Assembly (NCBI GenBank): GCA_949358305.1
Contig: OX442316.1
Coordinates: forward strand, 19,220,001 to 19,284,000
Length of the DNA stretch: 64,000 nucleotides
Direction of reading: 5' to 3'
Origin: Strigamia acuminata
Taxonomy: Eukaryota; Arthropoda; Chilopoda; Geophilomorpha; Linotaeniidae
Below are positions 31,673-42,339 of this stretch, one piece after another (the first letter of the stretch is position 1; every line of letters starts with the position of its first letter). Made by a program: the position numbers and the translations under genes. The notes below the pieces were generated by a model. It searched no databases. It saw only the letters and a program-made list of their open reading frames with translations, and had not been told where the DNA came from.

Positions 31673-32549
31673 GTGTATTGCAAAAGGATGAGAGAACTCG
31701 TGACCACAAAGAATTTTTCTGTGATCCTCGCCCTCGTACGTTGCTGATTGAATAGAATCGAACTAAAACAAACAAAAAATCATTAATTATTACTCTCCAC
31801 CCAGTACAAATTCTCGCCGATCCAGTCGACCGCCAAGCCCTCCGCCGTCTGCACCACCACTTCGATGTTAGTCAAAGCTAAAAAAGAAAAAAAAAATTGA
31901 ATATTTAAATCGATTCTGCCGCCGCCAAACTCACATCCACCCACGAGGTTCCACGATAGATCTTATCGCCCACAACGTCGGTCCAAAAAAATTATATCGC
32001 TGTCTTGTTGATGATAAAAATTCAGTACGATCGTATTTTTCCAGCTCGATATTAAAAGTTTCACCGACACAGTCTGCAAGTCGACGCTTCTTAATTCGTG
32101 TCGATTTGAAAATATTGTGTAAGCCGGAGCCGGGCTTTTCACTGAAATGCAAATAAATTGGTAAAATAAGGAAAACAGACTCAATCGGAGTGGAAATTAC
32201 GTTTGCTTTTGCACGTAAAGTGGTCGGGTTCCATTTCATAAGTTGGCCTCCACGCCTTCCCAGAATCCATCGCACTTCAACACCATGGGCAAACACTTGC
32301 CGTCAGCCAGGCACAAAAACTGTGTGATATTATTGCACGAATCGTGGCAATTCCTCTCGTCCGTCTCGCACACGTATCACATTTGAATAAATTGCCACCG
32401 CACGTGCCTGATTCTAGCATTAGAATTGCATTTAGATCGTCGCGCGTCAAATATTTCGCCCACGTTTTACCACGTGCACCATCAGTCGTCATGTCGCCGT
32501 CGCAGAAATACGTTTTGTCGATGCACCGTAAATTCTCGAGTTTTTTTAA
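31673..32549 (-). pseudogene. LDL-receptor-related protein (LRP) fragment
   Basis: LRPs are large endocytic receptors built from LDLa, EGF and YWTD beta-propeller modules. Exons in gene order: 32549-about 32230 with LDLa-type sequence (CIDKTYFCDGD; FLCLADGKCLPMVLKCDG; later MEPDHFTCKSK); 32141-31935 with the propeller entry TIFSNRHELRSVDLQTV and then [18 protein letters not shown] in another frame; 31878-31794 with [17 protein letters not shown]; 31762-31673 with EGEDHRKILCGHEFSHPFAI and a GTAAGT donor. Borders fit AG/GT well. The frame slips at least three times, once at a run of seven T within the FWTD region. It is either a decaying copy or a gene with assembly indels. The remaining propeller blades are absent downstream. 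Confidence 0.7.
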
Positions 32550-32961
32550 CTGAATTAAGAATTCGATCAAGAGCATGTGAAAATCTCTGGATGGAGGGAT
32601 CACCACTGTTTATAAATAAAGATGGCTAAACATTACATGTCGGGCAGCGGCTGTCAAGATTGGCCCTGGAAATCTGCAGAGACAGCGACGTACAGTTGGT
32701 CAAAGGCAAACGCATTTGAGGTGCTCTTCTCTATGGTGCTTCAAACAAGTGACCGAGCCAGGATTAACGCCTCCCAGGGCACTAAGAATATTTTAGTGTT
32801 CCAAAATAGTATAAAGATGGTACACACAACTTGTTCCAACGCTGTTCTAAGTCTCAAGTTCTCTTGTCTCTTCCAATCCTAATGCAGCCCTGGATTGTAA
32901 ACTTGTGAGCGGGGCCACATGCTGCTGGAGGACTGATTGCTGGGCCAGCCTCGCTTGACAC

Positions 32962-32969
32962 ATCATCCC
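32962..32969. repeat. 8-bp target duplication, left (ATCATCCC)
   Basis: ATCATCCC directly precedes the TAGGG end of the hAT-like element and is repeated exactly at 42063-42070 after its other end. Eight bases is the hallmark of hAT insertion. Confidence 0.85.
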
Positions 32970-33649
32970 TAGGGATTGCAGTACCGGTTTCAGTATCGGT
33001 TCCAGTACCGGTATTAGTACCGGGATTCAGTACCAGTCTTGGTACCGAGGTTTTTTTCTGTTGGTACTGAGGGCCGGTACTAGTACCGTAAGCTTTTCTT
33101 GGTACCGGAACCGTCCCTCACACCGGAACCAGAACCGGTACTTTTCATCATCATAAACAACACAACAACGCCACTTACTACCAGCATTTCTAATGATGTA
33201 GGTGGTGACAAATTTTATTTCACTCGTTATTTACTCCTTTTAAATTAACTTGGAAATAGTAATAATGGCAAATGGCTGAACTAGAACCGCAAGCATTTGA
33301 ATATGGCACAAAAAAAGACTTGTACTAAATTTCCAAATCTGGTGCCACAACTTCAAACCCCAATATCTCAACAACCTGACCACGGATTTTTTTATTTAAA
33401 AAACCAAACGATATAGAGGACCTTCTCCTCTACAAACCCTAAAAGGCAGAACACTCTACCCCTCTTGGTTTTCGAGCGGCGACCGTTTGAATTTGGTGCA
33501 ACTGAAATTACAAAACCCAAATCTTCCAAGTTTTTAGCGTTTTTAATTTCAGAGTTATTGTTTTCCGCATTTTTGTAATTCAGCGTTTTATGTTTTCAGC
33601 GTTGTTGCGTTTCAGAGTTTTTGATTTCCGTGCTTGCTACACGAAGGAT

Positions 33650-33911
33650 CCCAGCGGGCTCCCCAGCGGGCTCCCCAGCGGGCTCCCCAGCGGGCTCCCC
33701 AGCGGGCTCCCCAGCGGGCTCCCCAGCGGGCTCCCCAGCGGGCTCCCCAGCGGGCTCCCCAGCGGGCTCCCCAGCGGGCTCCCCAGCGGGCTCCCCAGCG
33801 GGCTCCCCAGCGGGCTCCCCAGCGGGCTCCCCAGCGGGCTCCCCAGCGGGCTCCCCAGCGGGCTCCCCAGCGGGCTCCCCAGCGGGCTCCCCAGCGGGCT
33901 CCCCAGCGGGC
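33650..33911. repeat. 12-bp minisatellite (GGGCTCCCCAGC), left part
   Basis: About 22 near-perfect copies. It is one array with 40732-41650, split by copia. The unit length is a multiple of three and lacks stops, so long frames (SPAG, QRAP, GEPA and similar) appear on both strands; they are not genes. Confidence 0.95.
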
Positions 33912-34484
33912 TGTGGTGGTATGCTGCAAAAACAGCACAAACTAGGCAGTGGAAACGCTTAAAAATAAGCCAACACGTACGATATAGCACGCACGAGACG
34001 TGCGGCACGTCGTGTACGCGAATTCGAGCCGGTTCTGGTCGAATTTGCGTGGTGTCTGCACTTATCTACGTGCAGACACAAGAAACAAATTATTTATAAA
34101 CAAAATAAACGATTTATTAACCTAAAACTTACGAAAACAGGATTGAAATGCACAGGAGCACACTTAGCAGTGTGCGTCGCCATCTTGGAATAAAAGGCAG
34201 TGCGCTCTGGTGACAGAAGCGAGCGACACACAGGTATAAACAGATAGGCGATGCATGATGCCCAGTGTGTTAAGACACAGTTAATGCAGGCACCATGCAT
34301 TTCCCTTACAATATAAAGTAAATATACGGAAATATACTGGTAACAACCAGTTAAGTAGGAAATAAACACTAAATCATTTGGGGAAAGAAAATATAACAAC
34401 CAATGATGTGAAAAAGTTCAGGTAGCGTCATTGTGCATCGAAAAAGCGTTAAATAAACGTCCGAAGTGGTTTCAAGGACCAACA
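33912..34484 (-). repeat. copia 3' LTR
   Basis: A 573-bp direct repeat whose minus-strand form begins TGTTGG and ends CCACA. It is preceded on the minus strand by the purine tract at 34485-34498 and matches the other LTR throughout the stretches compared. Confidence 0.93.
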
Positions 34485-34498
34485 ATTCCCTCCTTCGA
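34485..34498 (-). other. copia polypurine tract
   Basis: GAAGGAGGGAAT immediately before the 3' LTR on the minus strand, the primer for plus-strand DNA synthesis. Confidence 0.7.
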
Positions 34499-34530
34499 TG
34501 TGCAATGTCGATATTAACAGTTCGATGAAA

Positions 34531-37500
34531 TTATTTCGAGATGAAGATCCGGGACAACAAATTTCGGAGGCGTTCGGAACTAAGCCATTTCGTGAAAATA
34601 TCCGAAACATTTATTTCACCCGGAATTTTGCGGAGTTCGAAGCATCCGGCAATATGCCATTCTCGAAGCCAATGGAACTTCACTCGAATATGTTTGGTTT
34701 TCGAGTTCTCGATGTCGTTGTTCGTGAATTGGATCGAGGCGAGGGCATCGGAGAAAATAATCGGTTTCGATAATCGGTTTAACGGTGGAAAGACTCGATA
34801 GATACTGTCCAACCAGTATAACTCTTTAACGATTTCGACTAGTGCCACAAACTCGGCTTCCATGGTGGAACAGGCGACGCTGGTCTGCTTTTTGCAGCTC
34901 CAGCCGATTGGCACACAACCGATATAAAAGATGTATCCTCCGAAACTTCTCGATGTCGCAATGTCGCTCGCCCACGACGCATCTGTGTATCCCCACAGCT
35001 GACTGGAATTACACCCCGAGAGTTCGATCGAGAAATCGCTCGTGTTCGCCACGTATTTGAGAACTTGGAGCAAACACTTGATGTGGCGGTGGTCGTAGCA
35101 GTTATTATACTGCGATAAAGCGATGACCGAATATAATATGTCGGGACGAGTGCGAGAAGCGAGGAATAATAACGATCCGATGAGCGATCGGTACGGAAAG
35201 TCCGGGAGATTATCCAACGAGCCTTTGACGAGCGTGGTCCCCGGTGTGACAGGCACTTTAATGAGTGCATCTGACGAAACGTTGAACTTTTTAAGAAGTT
35301 TGTCGATGTAGGAGCGTTGGGACATGAAAACTTTCCCATCGCGACGCACGAATTCTACCCCGAGTAATTTGGTTATTGGGCCGAGGTTGACGATGTCGAA
35401 TTTGCTGGAAATCAGGGCCAAAATACGGTCTCGGATACTCTCCGACGCGTAAAATACGACGATATCGTCCACGTAGACTAACATAACAGCCGAATGTCCA
35501 AATGCGTAAACGCAATTACAAGCGGGAAATTTCTGGAATCCGAGGTCGGTTAACGTCTCGTTGAGCTTCTGGTACCACATGCGCCCCGACTGGTGAAGAC
35601 CGTAAAGTGACTTGGTTAACAACCAGACGTTATCGGGTGAGGTGCATGTGGCGCCGGCGGGAATCCGCATGTAAATTTCGTGGTCGAGGTCGCCGTAAAG
35701 GTAGGCACACTTGACGTCGAGGTGGAGATCCCTCCATCCTAGTAAAACGACTAGGAGGCAGAAAAAGAATCGGATGAGCACGAAGTTAACCACCGGACTA
35801 AAAACTTCATCGAAATCAACGCCCATTGTTTGGCGGAAACCTTGTGCGACAAGTCGAGCACGGTAGCGGTGAATTTTCCCGGTGGCATCCGATTTCAACC
35901 GAAAAATCCATTTACACCCGAGGATTGTCTTGTCCGGGGGTCGTGGAACTTCCTTATAAACTTCGCGTTCCTTGAAAGTCGTGAGCTCCTCATCGATTGC
36001 CTCCGTCCATTTCGGTGCCTCGGGTAGCTTGACTGCTTCGGCGTACGTGGACGGCTCTCGAAAACACATAAGAACGCGGTGAACAGGTTGCTCGTCCTGC
36101 AATTGATGTTCGAGGTTGCCGAAAAAGAAAATGTCCTCTTCATACGGAAGTTGGTGAGCGACGCAATATCTTTCGATGTCCCCTCTCGACCTTAAGCGGA
36201 CACCGTGCTCCGGATAGTAATAAACGTCGACCTTGATTTTACCAGGCGCTTGTTCTTTCCGGAGATGCTCTTCCCTCCTCCATCCGCTGAAGGGCGTATC
36301 TCCACCAATAAAACGATAGGGGCAGTGAAGAGCGCGTAACGGAGCGAGGGGCGGTGCAGGCGTTGCAGCGGCCGCTGGTAAGGCGGCTGCCTTATCGAGG
36401 AGATCATCGAGGAGATTATCAAGTGGATCATCTTCGGGGTCGTGCTCGAAATCACGTTCGGGATAGCGTTCGAAAAATTGTTCGATATCGTGATCAACGT
36501 CGAGTTCACTATCGCTGGCCTCAGGGGTGTGAGGTTGACGAGCCAAAGCATCGGGACGTAATCTCCTCCGAGGACGGTAAAGCGGAAGTGGTGGGTCAGG
36601 CGTGACGTCCAAATCGATGTCCTCCGGTACATCGTCCGCAAACAGAATAGGAGGAGGCAATTCATCAGCAATGTCCTCTTCGACCTCCTCGAGGACGGAG
36701 CGATATGAAGCGACTGATGAAGCGCTTGATGGAGCCCGATGGCGGAATTCATCATCGTCATTAGATGATTCATCGTCGGAATCACGACGTCGACGTGACC
36801 AGGGGACAGATGGGAAAGCGCCATCGTCAAAAGTGACACGAGACGGTGTAGTGACGCGAGAAGGCTCCTCCATGAATGGAGCATTTTCGTAGGGATCCGG
36901 AACGTAAAACGGCGAGCGTTTGAAATTCTGACGTTCATCGATTTGAACGTGAACGGATTCCGTGACGGTGTTCGTAGCCGGATTCCAAACCCGATAACCG
37001 CGAGTGTTGGAGGCGTAACCTACGAGAAATCCTTCCCACGCCCGTGGATCCATTTTGTTGCGCCCGGGTGCGGTGAAATGCACCCAGCATTTAGAACCAA
37101 TTTTTCGGAAATGTTTGACGGAGAGGGCACGCTGGCGCCATAAAACATATGGAACTTCGTCGTTAAGTTTCGAATGCGGGCTGCGATTTTTAACGTACGA
37201 AAATGTCACAGCGAGTTCAGCCCAAAGTGTGTGCGGAAAACCGGTTTCGGAGGTAACGGAGCGAAGATAGTCGCCCATCGTCCGGTTTAGGCGTTCGGCG
37301 ACCCCGTTCATTTGTGGGCTTCCGGGATTGGTCCGTTGTGCGACAATGCCCTTGTCAGCGAGGTAACGGTCAAAAGTCTTAGAAATAAATTCCCCGCCGC
37401 GATCCGTGCGAATTGATTTGACGCGGGAATCCGTAATGCGTTCAACGCGAGAAACAAAGTCTTTGAAAGTCGCAAAAACGTCGGATTTGCGTGCAATCGG

Positions 37501-39471
37501 AAAAATCCACGAATATCGGGTCGCGTCGTCAACAATGGAGAAGGCATAATCAGCACCGCCAATCGAAGTCAGTCTTGACGGGCCCCAGACGTCCATGTGC
37601 AGCAACTCCAACGGTTTGGTCGTCGAAGGTGTGGGAATCGGTTTATGCGAGGCGCGCGTGGACTTGGCAATGCGACATGAGTTGCAGGAAAGTTCTTGTC
37701 GAACCGCAGCCGGATCGAGTCCATAAACTTGGGAATTGTTCGCCAAAGTCCGCATGGCTTTGGTGTGGAGATGGCCCAACCTGGCATGCCATAATCCCGT
37801 GGCATCCGCAACGTTCGCAGTCGGCGTTATAACCTTTTTAGGAGGTGGGACTGCCGTAGTCGTGGCAACGGGAGACGGAGGAGATGATAGGACGTTGGAA
37901 TACATCCGGATCTGTTGTGGTTTAGATCCGGCAACAGGATTGGGGATGATCGGGGAAGGAGAAGGCACGAGTAGGGTGTTGGGAGAGATAGGTAAGCGGA
38001 AGTCGGTCATTTCAACGTTTGATATTTTCTTCGACTTCTTTGAGGGCATCGCGGGAAAATCTTCCTCCTTCGTGATGAGAGTCATCGGCGCAGTAGTCGG
38101 AGGTGACATTGGGATGGGCGGTGTACTCGAAACAACAGTCGGCGACGCAAATGGCGAAATTAGTCCATCTACGAAGTAAAGTCCTGACTTTTGCTTCGCC
38201 CGAAGAACACTTTGTTTGATATCCGTCCCATATGTATGCAACTCCGAATTGTAAATGTGTATGTGATGCCCACATTTATCGACTCGCGAAACCGAAATTA
38301 AATTAGCGCCGAAATCAGGTGCGTACAAAACATCGCGGAGAAGTACGGTGCATTCACAGCCATCGATGAGTGACTTGACTGGAACATTCCCTTTTCCGGT
38401 AACTTTGGAGCTTCCTTGTCCCAATTCGATATTAAAAGGGACGACCTCAACAAAGTCCAAGAACCACGATTTAACGTGTGAAACGTGGTCGGTGGCGCCG
38501 CAGTCAACAATCCATTCGTGAGATTGGACGAAATGAACGGTAGGAACCTGGATCGCAGGTGGTGCGGACAGGAGATATGCTGCATCTCGGCGCGGGCGTG
38601 AAGACTCGCGAAACTGTCCCTGCTGCTGTTGATTCGGGTTCACATTCGGATTCGAGCCTTTATTGCGGCGTCGACTCTTGCTGCGAGATCGTGTCTGAAA
38701 CGTAGCTACCGGCTGTTGCCCAGTTGTTTGCTTGCGAGGATGCTGGCACTTATTGGCGTAGTGTCCAAGCTCGTTGCAATTGAAGCAACGCACCTGCGCA
38801 AGCGGGCGCGGAGGTCGCGACTGGTTACGTCCTTGTCGCCCAGTAGCATAAGCGGAGGAGTTCGTAGAATTCCGGTTTGAATGCGACTTTAATCGGAGAT
38901 ATTCCGACAACAACTGTTCGGAGACTTTAGCCGGGGTAAACTCTGCCAGCGGCCAATGATAAATGGCAAAAGTCGCCTGGTCGTATTCGTCCGGAAGAAA
39001 GTCTAAATACTGGTACGCGTGATGTCGAGGGAGGATGTCTTCACCGACGTCTTTAAGTTGGCGGACCATAAGGTCAACGCGGCTGAGGAAATCGGCCATT
39101 TCTTCGCCGGGCTCCAACTTGAGCTGCAGGAACTCACGGCGCATCGCCGCTTGGCGGGCGAGAGAGCTGGGGGCGTAAATTTTCGCTAAAATGTCCCACG
39201 CCTGTTTCGGAGTGGTGCAACCGTCGAGGGCCGACTGTTTGGCCTGCGAGACGTGGCAATAAATGGTCCCCAGCGCTCGGGCTTTCCGACGTTGCCATTT
39301 TCGCCAAACGTCTTCATCGACGTTGGCTTTCACTAGTTCCTCCGTTTCGGTGACGTGGTGCCATACGCCGTCGGACATCAATAGCATTTTAATTGCGCGG
39401 TGCCAGTGTTCGTAATTGCCGGTCACGAGAATCGGCACATGGCCTGACGACTGGTCGGTGGCCTTTTTCAT
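34531..39471 (-). CDS. copia Gag-Pol polyprotein
   Basis: A single open frame of 1646 codons from the first ATG at 39471 (MKKATDQSSG). Approximate residues: Gag (UBN2-like) 1-220; CCHC knuckle CFNCNELGHYANKC at 227-240; aspartic protease with DCGATDH near 324; integrase zinc region LWHARLGHLH near 557 and catalytic core from HMDVWGPS near 627; reverse transcriptase from about 1190 with HLDVKCAYLYGD near 1250 and the YVDD motif near 1332; RNase H with GYTDASWA near 1495; and a C-terminal TKHIRVKFHW block. The order PR-IN-RT-RH is diagnostic of Ty1/copia. No stops or frame breaks. It makes the particle and enzymes that copy and insert the element. Confidence 0.95.
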   Translation of the reverse strand: MKKATDQSSGHVPILVTGNYEHWHRAIKMLLMSDGVWHHVTETEELVKANVDEDVWRKWQRRKARALGTIYCHVSQAKQSALDGCTTPKQAWDILAKIYAPSSLARQAAMRREFLQLKLEPGEEMADFLSRVDLMVRQLKDVGEDILPRHHAYQYLDFLPDEYDQATFAIYHWPLAEFTPAKVSEQLLSEYLRLKSHSNRNSTNSSAYATGRQGRNQSRPPRPLAQVRCFNCNELGHYANKCQHPRKQTTGQQPVATFQTRSRSKSRRRNKGSNPNVNPNQQQQGQFRESSRPRRDAAYLLSAPPAIQVPTVHFVQSHEWIVDCGATDHVSHVKSWFLDFVEVVPFNIELGQGSSKVTGKGNVPVKSLIDGCECTVLLRDVLYAPDFGANLISVSRVDKCGHHIHIYNSELHTYGTDIKQSVLRAKQKSGLYFVDGLISPFASPTVVSSTPPIPMSPPTTAPMTLITKEEDFPAMPSKKSKKISNVEMTDFRLPISPNTLLVPSPSPIIPNPVAGSKPQQIRMYSNVLSSPPSPVATTTAVPPPKKVITPTANVADATGLWHARLGHLHTKAMRTLANNSQVYGLDPAAVRQELSCNSCRIAKSTRASHKPIPTPSTTKPLELLHMDVWGPSRLTSIGGADYAFSIVDDATRYSWIFPIARKSDVFATFKDFVSRVERITDSRVKSIRTDRGGEFISKTFDRYLADKGIVAQRTNPGSPQMNGVAERLNRTMGDYLRSVTSETGFPHTLWAELAVTFSYVKNRSPHSKLNDEVPYVLWRQRALSVKHFRKIGSKCWVHFTAPGRNKMDPRAWEGFLVGYASNTRGYRVWNPATNTVTESVHVQIDERQNFKRSPFYVPDPYENAPFMEEPSRVTTPSRVTFDDGAFPSVPWSRRRRDSDDESSNDDDEFRHRAPSSASSVASYRSVLEEVEEDIADELPPPILFADDVPEDIDLDVTPDPPLPLYRPRRRLRPDALARQPHTPEASDSELDVDHDIEQFFERYPERDFEHDPEDDPLDNLLDDLLDKAAALPAAAATPAPPLAPLRALHCPYRFIGGDTPFSGWRREEHLRKEQAPGKIKVDVYYYPEHGVRLRSRGDIERYCVAHQLPYEEDIFFFGNLEHQLQDEQPVHRVLMCFREPSTYAEAVKLPEAPKWTEAIDEELTTFKEREVYKEVPRPPDKTILGCKWIFRLKSDATGKIHRYRARLVAQGFRQTMGVDFDEVFSPVVNFVLIRFFFCLLVVLLGWRDLHLDVKCAYLYGDLDHEIYMRIPAGATCTSPDNVWLLTKSLYGLHQSGRMWYQKLNETLTDLGFQKFPACNCVYAFGHSAVMLVYVDDIVVFYASESIRDRILALISSKFDIVNLGPITKLLGVEFVRRDGKVFMSQRSYIDKLLKKFNVSSDALIKVPVTPGTTLVKGSLDNLPDFPYRSLIGSLLFLASRTRPDILYSVIALSQYNNCYDHRHIKCLLQVLKYVANTSDFSIELSGCNSSQLWGYTDASWASDIATSRSFGGYIFYIGCVPIGWSCKKQTSVACSTMEAEFVALVEIVKELYWLDSIYRVFPPLNRLSKPIIFSDALASIQFTNNDIENSKTKHIRVKFHWLREWHIAGCFELRKIPGEINVSDIFTKWLSSERLRNLLSRIFISK

Positions 39472-40144
39472 GATTGCACGGAGAAAAATGCGTAGAAATG
39501 GGAAATTGACGCACAATCGACGCACAATCGACGCACAAACGAAGCACAAATTACGATGCGAAGCACTTTCCGTAGCACTGTCAAAGCGGAAACCAAGAAT
39601 GGGCAATTCCTTCTGAAGGAATTAAATAGCTTTCGGTTGCCAGTCTGAGAGGGTCCGTTCGACTTCCTGGAGCCGCGGGAAACCTCACTTGTACCACGAC
39701 AAGCACAACCGAAAAATACAACGGCGCTTGCCCGGATTCGGACGAAGGGCGCCGAGGATTCTAATTGTCCCACACCAAAATTCCCACTTAAAATTAACAA
39801 AGGTAATTCGACTCTGAAAGGCAAAATAAGGCGAAATTGACGAATCAGTCGCGGTGCACGTCGCAACACGCGATCCTCGTGTGAAAAACACGGATATGTG
39901 CGATTTTAAACGAAAAATCGCGAAAAATGAACGAAAATCGTCGATACTGTCGCACTCCGGGGTGCTAAACAGCGGGTTACACCCGTTTCTCGGTGATAAC
40001 GTCGTGTAGACGTCGTCGCATGTCGAAAATCGGTGTAAATCGGCGAAAAATCTGAAAATATAGAAAATTTCCGCAAAATTCGCGAAAAAATCGCGAAAAT
40101 TGTGGAAAATTAAGGAAAAAACGAGGCCCTGGTGTCTTTCCAGG

Positions 40145-40156
40145 CCTCTGCTACCA
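40145..40156 (-). other. copia primer binding site (initiator Met tRNA)
   Basis: On the minus strand TGGTAGCAGAGG lies two bases after the 5' LTR. It is the complement of the 3' end of metazoan initiator-Met tRNA (CCTCTGCTACCA) and primes minus-strand DNA synthesis. Confidence 0.85.
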
Positions 40157-40158
40157 AT

Positions 40159-40731
40159 TGTGGTGGTATGCTGCAAAAACAGCACAAACTAGGCAGTGGA
40201 AACGCTTAAAAATAAGCCAACACGTACGATATAGCACGCACGAGACGTGCGGCACGTCGTGTACGCGAATTCGAGCCGGTTCTGGTCGAATTTGCGTGGT
40301 GTCTGCACTTATCTACGTGCAGACACAAGAAACAAATTATTTATAAACAAAATAAACGATTTATTAACCTAAAACTTACGAAAACAGGATTGAAATGCAC
40401 AGGAGCACACTTAGCAGTGTGCGTCGCCATCTTGGAATAAAAGGCAGTGCGCTCTGGTGACAGAAGCGAGCGACACACAGGTATAAACAGATAGGCGATG
40501 CATGATGCCCAGTGTGTTAAGACACAGTTAATGCAGGCACCATGCATTTCCCTTACAATATAAAGTAAATATACGGAAATATACTGGTAACAACCAGTTA
40601 AGTAGGAAATAAACACTAAATCATTTGGGGAAAGAAAATATAACAACCAATGATGTGAAAAAGTTCAGGTAGCGTCATTGTGCATCGAAAAAGCGTTAAA
40701 TAAACGTCCGAAGTGGTTTCAAGGACCAACA
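40159..40731 (-). repeat. copia 5' LTR
   Basis: 573 bp, same length as the 3' LTR and matching it wherever compared. It is followed on the minus strand by the iMet primer site. On the plus strand it abuts CGGGC of the minisatellite. Confidence 0.93.
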
Positions 40732-41650
40732 CGGGCTCCCCAGCGGGCTCCCCAGCGGGCTCCCCAGCGGGCTCCCCAGCGGGCTCCCCAGCGGGCTCCC
40801 CAGCGGGCTCCCCAGCGGGCTCCCCAGCGGGCTCCCCAGCGGGCTCCCCAGCGGGCTCCCCAGCGGGCTCCCCAGCGGGCTCCCCAGCGGGCTCCCCAGC
40901 GGGCTCCCCAGCGGGCTCCCCAGCGGGCTCCCCAGCGGGCTCCCCAGCGGGCTCCCCAGCGGGCTCCCCAGCGGGCTCCCCAGCGGGCTCCCCAGCGGGC
41001 TCCCCAGCGGGCTCCCCAGCGGGCTCCCCAGCGGGCTCCCCAGCGGGCTCCCCAGCGGGCTCCCCAGCGGGCTCCCCAGCGGGCTCCCCAGCGGGCTCCC
41101 CAGCGGGCTCCCCAGCGGGCTCCCCAGCGGGCTCCCCAGCGGGCTCCCCAGCGGGCTCCCCAGCGGGCTCCCCAGCGGGCTCCCCAGCGGGCTCCCCAGC
41201 GGGCTCCCCAGCGGGCTCCCCAGCGGGCTCCCCAGCGGGCTCCCCAGCGGGCTCCCCAGCGGGCTCCCCAGCGGGCTCCCCAGCGGGCTCCCCAGCGGGC
41301 TCCCCAGCGGGCTCCCCAGCGGGCTCCCCAGCGGGCTCCCCAGCGGGCTCCCCAGCGGGCTCCCCAGCGGGCTCCCCAGCGGGCTCCCCAGCGGGCTCCC
41401 CAGCGGGCTCCCCAGCGGGCTCCCCAGCGGGCTCCCCAGCGGGCTCCCCAGCGGGCTCCCCAGCGGGCTCCCCAGCGGGCTCCCCAGCGGGCTCCCCAGC
41501 GGGCTCCCCAGCGGGCTCCCCAGCGGGCTCCCCAGCGGGCTCCCCAGCGGGCTCCCCAGCGGGCTCCCCAGCGGGCTCCCCAGCGGGCTCCCCAGCGGGC
41601 TCCCCAGCGGGCTCCCCAGCGGGCTCCCCAGCGGGCTCCCCAGCGGGCTC
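40732..41650. repeat. 12-bp minisatellite (GGGCTCCCCAGC), right part
   Basis: About 76 copies, essentially perfect. Together with the left part about 98 copies (1.18 kb) before copia insertion. The near absence of variants suggests recent expansion or strong homogenisation. Confidence 0.95.
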
Positions 41651-42339
41651 GAAAACTAAGAGGAGTAGAGACTTGTGCTGTTCACGGTTTGTTTAGGAGA
41701 AAGTCCTCTATCTTTTCGTGTAAAAACCATTGAAATCCTTGGTAAAAAAAAAATTGGGATTTGTTCTTATGTTCTATCTGTAGTTTGGGCAAATGTGAAT
41801 GTGTTGCCAACTTCAGCCTGGTGAATAAATTGTAGTACTACAGTATTATCTAATTTACATGACAAATAAATATTTTTGTTGAAAAATAGATTGATTATCC
41901 AGAACCGGTACCAATACCGATGTCAGTACCGCTTTCGGTAGTAGTACCGGCCCAATACCGGTACCCATTTTTCATTCGGGACCGGAACCGAATATAGTAC
42001 CGGAAATAAATTTCAGTACCGAATACCGGTACCATGAAAACCGTCCGGTACTGCAATCCCTAATCATCCCTAACCTGCCAGAGACGGCATAAGCTCAGCT
42101 ATTGCACCTCAAGAGGGCAGGCGTTTAGGTTATTAGAAGGAAAATATCTTGGATATTTGCACTTATTACAAGTCTTCTTCAGTGCCGGATTAACAATTAG
42201 GCACAGTAGCTGTGTTAATTTCTTGTTGTTGGAGTGCTGCCATAGCAATTAAGAAAGCGTTGAAAATTTTGAAATTTTGTCAAATTAAGTGTTTTCTTTT
42301 CGTTTTTTTCTTTTCATCATTATTCGAATGGACTTTCAT

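Larger units (their letters stand above)
33912..40731 (-). mobile_element. complete Ty1/copia LTR retrotransposon
   Basis: Transcribed on the minus strand. The two 573-bp LTRs (33912-34484 and 40159-40731) have equal length and show no difference where I compared them. A 5-bp target duplication CGGGC (33907-33911 and 40732-40736) flanks it. An iMet primer site, a polypurine tract and one uninterrupted gag-pol frame are present. The target is the 12-bp minisatellite inside the hAT element. Matching LTRs and an open frame point to a recent, possibly still active insertion. Confidence 0.95.
32970..42062. mobile_element. non-autonomous hAT-like element, interrupted by copia
   Basis: Ends are TAGGGATTGCAGTACCGG and its complement CCGGTACTGCAATCCCTA, flanked by the 8-bp duplication ATCATCCC. 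Both ends carry subterminal clusters of GGTACCGGTA-like words (32975-33140 and 41895-42050), the usual place for transposase binding in hAT elements. The interior is short unique sequence plus a 12-bp minisatellite. With the copia insertion and its 5-bp duplication removed it is about 2.27 kb. No transposase frame remains, so it needs one in trans. Confidence 0.82.

Noticed and set aside
33590-34099. Long frames of SPAG, QRAP, SGLP, GEPA type on both strands, also at 40678-41733
   Set aside because: A 12-bp repeat without stops is open in every frame; composition alone explains them.
36192-36938. 248-codon minus-strand frame inside copia
   Set aside because: Alternative-frame shadow of the copia polyprotein.
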